Source: Micrococcaceae bacterium UBA6021 (GTDB taxonomy: Bacteria; Actinomycetota; Actinomycetes; Actinomycetales; Micrococcaceae). From it: a DNA stretch of 5,601 bases. This document shows, piece by piece, positions 1 through 4,837 of this stretch (the stretch's first letter is position 1; the number at the start of each line of letters is the position of its first letter). Under the pieces are notes generated by a model. The model ran no database searches. It was not told where the DNA came from and worked only from the letters and a program-made list of their open reading frames with translations. Made by a program: the position numbers and the translations under genes. The stretch spans positions 380 to 5,980 of the forward strand of contig DIZT01000066.1 of assembly GCA_002427975.1 (NCBI GenBank), given 5' to 3'.

Positions 1-236
1 AACGATTTCCGCGGCCGGAATCAGCGCCGGAAATGCGTACCTTATGCCCGCCCAAGACTGCCCCAGGCCCGGAAATACGCGGGCTGCGGCCGGCACAAGG
101 CCCAAAACCTACGCGTTTGCGTCGGGACATATTCCTGAAGGTCAGGGCTCTGCGGCCTTCCCCATCGGGAAGCCGCGGAATACGGTGGAACTGTCCGGTG
201 CAGCCGCCGGTCCACACCAACCGCTGGCACCAATTT
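1..236. other. Leader/intergenic stretch with no supported gene
   Basis: No convincing gene is seen here. All three forward frames stay open for a while, but the translations are Arg/Pro-rich with no recognisable motif, and two of them run on into the DHFR-like gene in the wrong frame, which is typical of high-GC shadow reading. Three copies of CCGGAAT/CCGGAAAT occur at 15-21, 27-34 and 69-76, and a short 5-bp-stem inverted repeat lies at 7-20. A weak -10-like TACGGT at 181-186 could drive the downstream gene, but no good -35 accompanies it. The tail of a gene lying to the left cannot be excluded. Confidence 0.4.
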
Positions 237-241
237 GGAGG
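237..241 (+). promoter_or_regulatory. Ribosome binding site of the DHFR-like gene
   Basis: GGAGG lies 5 nt before the ATG at 247. It decides the start: the in-frame TTG at 235-237 overlaps this Shine-Dalgarno sequence and so is unlikely to be the initiator. Confidence 0.8.
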
Positions 242-246
242 TCCCC

Positions 247-798
247 ATGCGCAAAGTCACGTCCGGCCTGTTCCACTCCGTGGACGGCGTCGTCTCAGAC
301 CCGTTCCTCTGGCAGTTCGACAGCTTCGACGACGACCTGGGCAAGGGCCTGACCGGCATGATGGAACGTGTGGACACCGTGGTGCTTGGCCGTGTGAGCT
401 ACCAGGAGTGGGCCGGTTACTGGCCCACGGCGTCGGTGGACGAGGACTTCGCCGGCTTCATCAACCCGGTGGAGAAGTTCGTGGCCTCCCGGACGCTGAC
501 GGAGCCGCTCGAGTGGCAGAACTCCCACCTGGTCGACGGCCCGCTGGAGGAATTCGTGGCCAGCCTGAAAGCGCGCGACGGCGGCGAGATCGCGGTGTGT
601 GGCAGCATTTCCGTGGTGCGCCAACTGCTGTTCGCCGGGCTGCTGGATGAGCTGACCCTGATGACGCACCCGGTGGTGGCCGGCAGCGGCCGGCGCCTGT
701 TCGAGGCCGGCGACCCGGTGACGCGCCTCGGCTTGAAGGACCAGTACAAGACGACCAAGGGCAACGTCATCAGCACCTACGGTCTCTTGGGCGAATAG
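247..798 (+). CDS. Dihydrofolate reductase family protein (RibD C-terminal domain)
   Basis: A 183-residue cytoplasmic protein made of one RibD_C/DHFR-like domain, the usual length for the small stand-alone YyaP/YwjB-like members. Visible family features are the N-terminal strand and loop MRKVTSGLFHSVDGVVSDP (residues 1-19), the nucleotide-binding segment VVLGRVSYQEW (about 45-55), the SRTL segment near residue 80, GSISVVRQLL in the second half, and the C-terminal DELTLMTHPVVAGSGRRLFE block. The fold normally binds NADPH and reduces a pterin- or flavin-precursor-like substrate. For these stand-alone proteins the substrate is usually unknown, so true folate reductase or riboflavin-pathway activity should not be assumed. 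The ATG at 247 is chosen for its GGAGG. The gene appears monocistronic: it converges on the MocR gene with only 15 bp between stop codons. Family call is firm, reaction unknown. Confidence 0.9.
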   Translation: MRKVTSGLFHSVDGVVSDPFLWQFDSFDDDLGKGLTGMMERVDTVVLGRVSYQEWAGYWPTASVDEDFAGFINPVEKFVASRTLTEPLEWQNSHLVDGPLEEFVASLKARDGGEIAVCGSISVVRQLLFAGLLDELTLMTHPVVAGSGRRLFEAGDPVTRLGLKDQYKTTKGNVISTYGLLGE

Positions 799-813
799 GG
801 GCCGCAACTCCCG

Positions 814-2226
814 TCAGGTCCCGTTGCGATCGATTGCCTGGCCGATGATCCGGGCGCCCTCCGGGAAGGCGCCCGGATTCGAGCCGGAGTAGTTCAGCCG
901 GATATACGCGCCGGCAGGTTCGGCCGGGAACCATGCCCGGCCTGCGGCGATGATGACCCCGTCGCTCTCGCAGTCCCGCGCCAGCCGGTCCAGATCCGTC
1001 CCGTCCGGCAGTCGTGCCCACAGGTTCAGGCCTCCCTTGGGGACGTGCTCGATGTGTGCCTGCGGAGCGTGTTCGCGCATGCTGGTGACCAAAAGATCGC
1101 GGCGGGATTGGAGCTGGTGGCGGAGGCTGCGAAGGTGCGTCTGCCACCCAGGCTGCGTCACGACGTCGAGCGCTGCCGCCTGCAGGAGCCCGCTGACGTA
1201 CATCGATTCGGCGGCCCGGTCCCCGAGGATGCGTTCACGTGCCGGGCCACGCGCGATGACCGCGGCGATGCGGATGGCCGGCGACACGCTCTTGGTCAGG
1301 GACCGCAGGTAGACCACGTGGCCGGAGTCGTCGCGGGATGCGACGGGTACGGGACTGGTGGTGATGCCGAAGTCGTGCGCCCAGTCGTCCTCCACAAGGA
1401 ACGCACCCTTCGCGCGCACCACCTCCAGGACCTCGTCACCGCGTCCGGCGGCCCACTGCGCGCCGGTGGGGTTGGCGTAGTTGGGCTGGGCGTAGAAGAG
1501 GCGCGCCCCGGTTTCGTCAAAGGCTCGGGCCAGTTCCGCCGGATCCGGACCGTCCGGCCCGCTGGGCACCGGGACAACACGGACGCCTGCCTGCGCGGCC
1601 GCAAGGATGGCGCCCCAGTAAGTGGGCGATTCCATGAGCAGCGGCTGCCCGCGGCCCGCGAGCGCGCTGAAGATGGAGCTGAGGCCGCTTTGGCTTCCGG
1701 GAAGCACGACGACGTCGCTCGGGTTCGGCGGTGTGGTCCCGGCCGGTGTGGACGCGCCGAGCTCGTGGGCGAACCACGACTGCAGTTCCGGCATGCCCGC
1801 CGCGGGCGGACGGGACAACGCCGCGTCGCCGCGGGCGGCGCGGGTGAGGGCGGCCCGCACCAGCCGCTCCGGCAGGAGTTCGCGGTCCGGGTAGCCGGAA
1901 TGGAAGGAGATGGCATCGTTCGCCACGTCGCGCATGGCGGTTGAGGCCGTCGGCAGCGCCGCCAGCGGTGACCGCAGGGCTGCCGTCTGCCAGCCGTAGT
2001 CCGAAGGGCGCGCAGACCGGACCGCCCGCACGAACGTCCCGACGCCGGGCCGGCTCTCAATGAGGCCCCGCGCCGTGAGGGTCTGCAGCGCCTTCTGGAC
2101 GGTGACGGGACTGGCCTGGAACTCGGCCACCAGCGATCGGGTGGACGGCAGTTTGGATCCCGGCGCGGCGTTGGCGATCCATTCCCTTAGTCGCGTCGCA
2201 ATCCGGGAACTGCTATCGTTGTTCAT
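814..2226 (-). CDS. MocR-family regulator (GntR HTH fused to PLP-dependent aminotransferase-like domain)
   Basis: A 470-residue protein, the usual size for MocR/PdxR/GabR regulators. Residues about 5-68 form a GntR winged helix, with the signature KLPSTRSLVAEFQASPVTVQKALQTLTARGLI followed by the wing GVGTFV. After a linker of about 35-40 residues comes a fold-type-I aminotransferase domain. Its cofactor site looks intact: NPTG at 252-255, VEDDW around 278-282 with the Asp expected near the PLP ring nitrogen, the Schiff-base Lys312 in SLTKSVSPAIR, and Arg443 in YIRLNYS at the substrate-carboxylate position. It therefore probably binds PLP and acts as a ligand-sensing DNA-binding protein, usually a dimer, rather than a working transaminase. 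The frame stays open upstream for 141 more codons, but those are antisense to the transporter gene and lack motif. The ATG at 2226 puts the HTH at the normal distance from the N terminus. No Shine-Dalgarno precedes it, suggesting leaderless translation. The divergent EamA-paiB pair is its likely target, possibly with autoregulation. PdxR itself is one possible subtype; the ligand cannot be read from sequence. Confidence 0.93.
   Translation of the reverse strand: MNNDSSSRIATRLREWIANAAPGSKLPSTRSLVAEFQASPVTVQKALQTLTARGLIESRPGVGTFVRAVRSARPSDYGWQTAALRSPLAALPTASTAMRDVANDAISFHSGYPDRELLPERLVRAALTRAARGDAALSRPPAAGMPELQSWFAHELGASTPAGTTPPNPSDVVVLPGSQSGLSSIFSALAGRGQPLLMESPTYWGAILAAAQAGVRVVPVPSGPDGPDPAELARAFDETGARLFYAQPNYANPTGAQWAAGRGDEVLEVVRAKGAFLVEDDWAHDFGITTSPVPVASRDDSGHVVYLRSLTKSVSPAIRIAAVIARGPARERILGDRAAESMYVSGLLQAAALDVVTQPGWQTHLRSLRHQLQSRRDLLVTSMREHAPQAHIEHVPKGGLNLWARLPDGTDLDRLARDCESDGVIIAAGRAWFPAEPAGAYIRLNYSGSNPGAFPEGARIIGQAIDRNGT
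848..878. terminator. Perfect 11-bp hairpin at the convergent gene ends (candidate terminator)
   Basis: ATCCGGGCGCC at 848-858 and its exact reverse complement at 868-878 flank a 9-nt loop, giving a very GC-rich stem. It lies inside the last codons of the MocR gene (about residues 450-460) and 50 bp past the stop of the DHFR-like gene, so it would fold in transcripts of both strands. There is no T-tract on either side, so it is not a canonical intrinsic terminator. It could be a U-less hairpin terminator or an RNA 3'-end stabiliser for the DHFR-like transcript. It may also be a by-product of GC-rich coding sequence (Gly-Ala flanking Phe-Pro-Glu). Confidence 0.4.
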
Positions 2227-2238
2227 GAGAGACAATAG
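2213..2238. promoter_or_regulatory. Dyad centred on the overlapping start codons; paired -10-like boxes
   Basis: The two ATGs share CATG (2224-2227). Around the centre at 2225/2226, 9 of 13 base positions per arm are complementary. The arms contain near-mirror -10-like boxes: TATCGT at 2214-2219 on the plus strand, preceded by an extended-type TGC, and TATTGT at 2237-2232 on the minus strand. Each ends exactly 5 nt before its ATG. Neither gene has a Shine-Dalgarno in the usual window, which fits leaderless transcripts from both. The -35 matches at 17-bp spacing are poor. The dyad could instead be, or also be, an operator half of the MocR protein. Confidence 0.4.
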
Positions 2239-3202
2239 TAGCGCTACTACGATTATTTGGCCAGTGGTACCGTCCCGCCAGTCCCACGGACTCTGGTGGG
2301 GCCTCATCGGAGTAGCGGCGTTCTCCTTCACGGTTCCGTTCACTAAGGCCGCCGTCGGCGGTCTGTTGCCGTTGTTCATCGGGTCCGGCCGCGCAGTGGT
2401 GGCCGCGGTACTCGCCGCCTTCGCCCTCGCACTTACCCGGCAACGACTCCCCCGCGGCGCGCAGTGGGCGCGTCTCGCAGTGGTGGCCGCCGGCGTCGTC
2501 GTCGGATTTCCCCTGCTCACCTCCTTTGCCCTGACCACCACCCCGGCCAGCCACGGCGCCGTGGTGATTGCCCTGCTCCCGGCTGCGACGGCGACGGCGG
2601 CCGTCCTCCGCGGGCGCGAACGTCCCCCGCTGGCATTCTGGCTCATCACCGGCGTGGGCGCGCTGGCGGCGATCGGCTTCGCCTCGCTGCAGTCCGGCGG
2701 GTTCGGGCAGCTGCATTGGGAGGACGTGCTGTTCCTCGGCGCTGTGGTGGCCGCTGCTATTGGCTACGCGGAGGGCGGCCTTCTGGCCCGGGAGCTCGGC
2801 GCCTGGCAGACCGTGTCCTGGGCGCTGCTTCTGGCGTCGCCGCTGATGGTGCTCCTGGCGGCGGTTTCCGTGGCGCAGCAGCCACCGACGGGCACGCCGG
2901 TCCAGTGGGCCGCGTTTGCATACCTGGGTGTCATCAGCATGTTCCTGGGCTTCTTCGCCTGGTACCGCGGACTGGCCATCGGCCCCATGGCCCAGGTCAG
3001 CCAGATCCAGCTGATCCAGCCCGTGCTGAGCATCTGCTGGGCGGGCCTGCTACTCGGTGAGACGCTGACGTGGACCACCGTCATCGGCGGCCTGGCCGTC
3101 ATCCTGTGCGCTGGCGCCGCCGTCCGGGTCCGGCTGAGGCCGGCGCCCGCTCAGCCTGCCGTCAGCCACGCCACAAAACATCTCGAGCCTGCAAAGGATT
3201 AA
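2225..3202 (+). CDS. EamA/DMT-superfamily transporter
   Basis: A 325-residue integral inner-membrane protein with about ten hydrophobic segments arranged as two EamA repeats of five helices. The first helix begins at HGLWWGLIGVAAFSF (about residue 21) and the last is TTVIGGLAVILCAGAAV, followed by a polar tail of about 30 residues. The second repeat carries the hallmark PVLSICWAGLLLGETLTW, with the Glu before the last helix, and YRGLAIGPMAQVSQIQLIQP, both typical of the family. Members export amino acids, metabolites or drugs, or carry other small solutes; the substrate is not readable. The start is uncertain. ATG 2225 overlaps the MocR ATG and leaves a polar N terminus of about 20 residues; a GTG at 2264 would give 312 residues and a plus-strand TACGAT (2248-2253) just upstream. 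I prefer 2225 because the mirror-image -10/ATG spacing supports it, but only moderately. The frame is open upstream to 2060, but that is antisense to mocR. It forms an operon with paiB, 5 bp downstream. Confidence 0.9.
   Translation: MRDNSSATTIIWPVVPSRQSHGLWWGLIGVAAFSFTVPFTKAAVGGLLPLFIGSGRAVVAAVLAAFALALTRQRLPRGAQWARLAVVAAGVVVGFPLLTSFALTTTPASHGAVVIALLPAATATAAVLRGRERPPLAFWLITGVGALAAIGFASLQSGGFGQLHWEDVLFLGAVVAAAIGYAEGGLLARELGAWQTVSWALLLASPLMVLLAAVSVAQQPPTGTPVQWAAFAYLGVISMFLGFFAWYRGLAIGPMAQVSQIQLIQPVLSICWAGLLLGETLTWTTVIGGLAVILCAGAAVRVRLRPAPAQPAVSHATKHLEPAKD
2235..2263 (-). promoter_or_regulatory. Candidate promoter of the MocR gene
   Basis: On the minus strand, TGGCCA (2263-2258, 4 of 6 matches to TTGACA) and TACTAT (2240-2235, 5 of 6 matches to TATAAT) are separated by exactly 17 bp. 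Only 8 nt separate the -10 from the MocR ATG, so the message would be leaderless or nearly so, in line with the missing Shine-Dalgarno. The -10 overlaps the palindrome at 2236-2249, placing it where a bound repressor would block RNA polymerase. The promoter lies inside the first codons of the divergent transporter gene if that gene starts at 2225. Confidence 0.45.
2236..2249. promoter_or_regulatory. 14-bp perfect palindrome, probable operator
   Basis: TAGTAGCGCTACTA is a perfect palindrome centred between 2242 and 2243, 17 bp from the centre of the neighbouring dyad at 2225/2226. It stands out as an A/T-containing symmetric site in very GC-rich DNA, sits between the two divergent genes, and overlaps the candidate MocR -10 as well as a plus-strand TACGAT (2248-2253). 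The best inferred binder is the adjacent MocR protein. MocR operators are often direct or inverted short repeats, so the exact contact bases are uncertain. Confidence 0.5.
3193..3198 (+). promoter_or_regulatory. Ribosome binding site of paiB
   Basis: AAAGGA lies within the last codons of the transporter gene, 9 nt before the ATG at 3208. Its position overlapping the upstream gene end, with a 5-bp intergenic gap, points to co-transcription and probably translational coupling. Confidence 0.7.
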
Positions 3203-3207
3203 CAACC

Positions 3208-3825
3208 ATGTATACCCCCGCCCATTTCGCAGCCGGTCCCGACGCAATCCATGACCTCCTCACCAAGCCGGGCGCAGCCAACCTGGTCACCATGACGTCG
3301 CAGGGTCTGCTCGCCACGCTGCTGCCGTTCGTTTACGACCCGTCGGTGGGCGAACACGGCGCCCTGCACACACACGTGGCCAGGAACAACATCCAGTGGT
3401 CCGAGCCGGCGATCGGAGAATCAATCATGATCATCCAGGGCGCAGACGCCTACATTTCGCCGTCCTGGTACGCGTCGAAGGCCGAGCACGGACGCGTTGT
3501 GCCCACCTGGAACTATTCCACGGCGCACGTGCACGGCAACCTGGTGGTCCATGACGATCCGGGCTGGGTGGCCGGCCAGGTCAGGCGGCTGACGAACGTC
3601 AACGAAGCGGACTTTGAGCACCCGTGGAGCGTGGACGATGCGCCGGAACGCTACATCACAGGCCAGCTGCGCGCCATCGTGGGCATCGAACTGGTCATCA
3701 CCAGGATCGAGGCGAAGTCCAAGCTGAGCCAGAACCGGCCCGACGCCGACGTTGATGGCGTGGTGGCAGGGCTGAGGGCTCGCGGGCAAGCGGAGAGCGC
3801 CGCCGACGTCGAACGGGCACGCTGA
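3208..3825 (+). CDS. PaiB-type FMN-binding protein (annotated family: FMN-binding negative transcriptional regulator)
   Basis: A 205-residue protein, matching the roughly 205-residue length of PaiB proteins (FMN_bind_2 family). Characteristic blocks are all present: MYTPAHF at the N terminus, the LHTHVARNN segment (about 53-61), the near-invariant SPSWYASKAEHGRVVPTWNY (84-103), then VHVHG-like AHVHG (106-110), DAPERYI (144-150), AIVGIE and the C-terminal KSKLSQNRPDAD (170-181). The fold is a split beta-barrel related to pyridoxamine-phosphate oxidase, binding FMN as a dimer. Bacillus PaiB was named for a role in repressing sporulation and protease genes, but no HTH is visible here and direct DNA binding is doubtful; a flavin-dependent enzyme or sensor role is equally possible. 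The HVHG segment and other conserved sites look intact, so there is no sign of decay. It is the last gene of the transporter operon; after its stop begins a convergent intergenic region. Confidence 0.92.
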   Translation: MYTPAHFAAGPDAIHDLLTKPGAANLVTMTSQGLLATLLPFVYDPSVGEHGALHTHVARNNIQWSEPAIGESIMIIQGADAYISPSWYASKAEHGRVVPTWNYSTAHVHGNLVVHDDPGWVAGQVRRLTNVNEADFEHPWSVDDAPERYITGQLRAIVGIELVITRIEAKSKLSQNRPDADVDGVVAGLRARGQAESAADVERAR

Positions 3826-3861
3826 CCAAAGCGCATAACTTTTAGCTGCCGGCCAGACTCC

Positions 3862-3942
3862 GCGGCCAGGATTGACGCGGGCTGAGCTCAGCTGGAAGCC
3901 CAGAAGTTACCCATTTCAGGCCGCAGCCTGGCCGCCCCTGAA
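3862..3942. terminator. Dyad-rich convergent intergenic region, candidate terminator for paiB and the SDR gene
   Basis: The 122 bp between the two stop codons contain several inverted repeats. GCGGCCAGG at 3862-3870 pairs with CCTGGCCGC at 3927-3935. GCTGAGCTCAGC at 3881-3892 is a perfect 12-bp palindrome. GGGCT at 3879-3883 pairs with AGCCC at 3897-3901. CAGGC/GCCTG (3917-3921 and 3926-3930) forms a tetraloop hairpin, and TTCAGG at 3915-3920 pairs with CCTGAA at 3937-3942. No T-tract follows any stem. Alternative folds compete, so which hairpin terminates, if any, is not decided by inspection. Confidence 0.4.
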
Positions 3943-3947
3943 TCGGC

Positions 3948-4766
3948 TCAGCGTGCGACCAGCGCCTCGCTGGCCTCCCACAAACCCTGCGCCAGCTCGG
4001 CGTCGTACGCCTGAGCGTTGGCCTTGGCCAGAGCGCGCTTGTAGTAGTAGGCGCCGGAGATCCAGTCGGTGCCTGCCGTGCCGTTGATGAGCCAGAGGAG
4101 GGTGTCGGCACCCTGGTCCGGGGTGAGCATAAAGCGGTTGAGCAGCGTCTTGTAGGCGTGCCGCATGGGGCTGGTGGACTCTGCCGCGAAGTTGGTTCGG
4201 ACCACCCCTGGGTGGAACGCCGCCGTCGTGATTCCCTGCTCGCCGAAGCGCCGGTGCAGCTCGCTGGTGAAGAGGATGTTGGCGAGTTTGGCCGTGCCGT
4301 AGGCGCGGTTGGTGGAGTAGGTGTGCTCGGAGTTGATGTCGAAGAGGTCCAGTTTGCCGTAGCTGTTGGCGCCGCTGGCGGTGTTGATGACCTTGGCGTT
4401 GCTGGCGGTGAGGACGTCCATCAGCTCGGTGGTGAGCAGGAACGGGGCCAGGTGGTTGATCTGGAAGGTGGACTCGTTGCCGTCCACGGTGCGCAGGTGC
4501 TTGCCCATGATGCCGCCGGCGTTATTGGCCAGGACGTCGATCCGCGGGTACTTCTCCCTCAGGTGCGCGGCGAGGGCGCGGACCTGGTGCAGTTCGGCGA
4601 AGTCGCTGACGAAGTAGTCGGCGGTGAGTTCCTTCGCGACGGCCCGCGTCTTCTCCTCGGAACGGCCGACGACGACCACCCGGTCGCCTGCCTGCGTCAG
4701 CGTCCGCGCGGCTGCCGCGCCGATGCCGTCGCTGGCGCCGGTGATCACGATGGTGCGTTGGGTCAA
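3948..4766 (-). CDS. SDR-family NAD(P)-dependent oxidoreductase (retinol-dehydrogenase-like)
   Basis: A 272-residue classical/atypical-tail short-chain dehydrogenase with a Rossmann fold. The cofactor motif TGASDGIG spans residues 9-16, GRS at 34-36 (Arg35 after strand 2) favours NADP(H), and NNAGG sits at 81-85. The catalytic tetrad looks complete: Asn104 in FQINHLAPF, Ser131 in INTASGA, Tyr156 and Lys160 in YGTAK. HPGVVRTNF follows, as in retinol dehydrogenase/WWOX-like SDRs, a group whose bacterial substrates are mostly unknown (alcohols, aldehydes, ketones). The start is TTG at 4766, since AAAGGA lies 6 nt upstream and the Rossmann strand follows directly. The frame extends 18 codons further to 4820, but that would add a Gln/Pro-rich stretch across the RBS. 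A possible weak promoter (TTGCAG, 17 bp, TAGACA) lies in the 71-bp gap upstream, so it may be transcribed alone or read through from the preceding PKD-like gene. Confidence 0.92.
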   Translation of the reverse strand: MTQRTIVITGASDGIGAAAARTLTQAGDRVVVVGRSEEKTRAVAKELTADYFVSDFAELHQVRALAAHLREKYPRIDVLANNAGGIMGKHLRTVDGNESTFQINHLAPFLLTTELMDVLTASNAKVINTASGANSYGKLDLFDINSEHTYSTNRAYGTAKLANILFTSELHRRFGEQGITTAAFHPGVVRTNFAAESTSPMRHAYKTLLNRFMLTPDQGADTLLWLINGTAGTDWISGAYYYKRALAKANAQAYDAELAQGLWEASEALVAR

Positions 4767-4772
4767 GGGGTG

Positions 4773-4778
4773 TCCTTT
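4773..4778 (-). promoter_or_regulatory. Ribosome binding site setting the TTG start of the SDR gene
   Basis: On the minus strand AAAGGA lies 6 nt before TTG 4766. No ATG or GTG stands at a suitable distance, and the SDR family normally begins a few residues before the TGxxxGIG motif, so this RBS fixes a TTG start. Confidence 0.7.
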
Positions 4779-4837
4779 GGTTGGGGTGGGCTGTCTAACG
4801 CTGCGAGCGGACTGCTGCAAGCCTAACCCTGGCGGAC

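Noticed and set aside
235..246. TTG 235 as start of the DHFR-like protein
   Set aside because: It overlaps the GGAGG that serves ATG 247, and family members begin at the MRK sequence.
33..650. Plus-strand open frame covering the leader and most of the DHFR-like gene
   Set aside because: Arg/Pro-rich translation, no motif, no Shine-Dalgarno, and it overlaps a well supported gene in another frame.
1045..1944. Long plus-strand open frame (299 codons) inside the MocR gene
   Set aside because: It is antisense to a gene with clear GntR and aminotransferase motifs; the translation is Arg/Gly-rich with no family signature, as expected for shadow frames in high-GC DNA.
2227..2649. N-terminal extension of the MocR protein by 141 codons
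   Set aside because: The added residues are Ala/Thr/Arg-rich, antisense to the transporter, and would place the winged helix far from the N terminus, unlike the family.
4158..4826. Plus-strand open frame (222 codons) over the SDR gene
   Set aside because: Gly/Val-rich shadow of the SDR coding strand, whose catalytic motifs are all intact.
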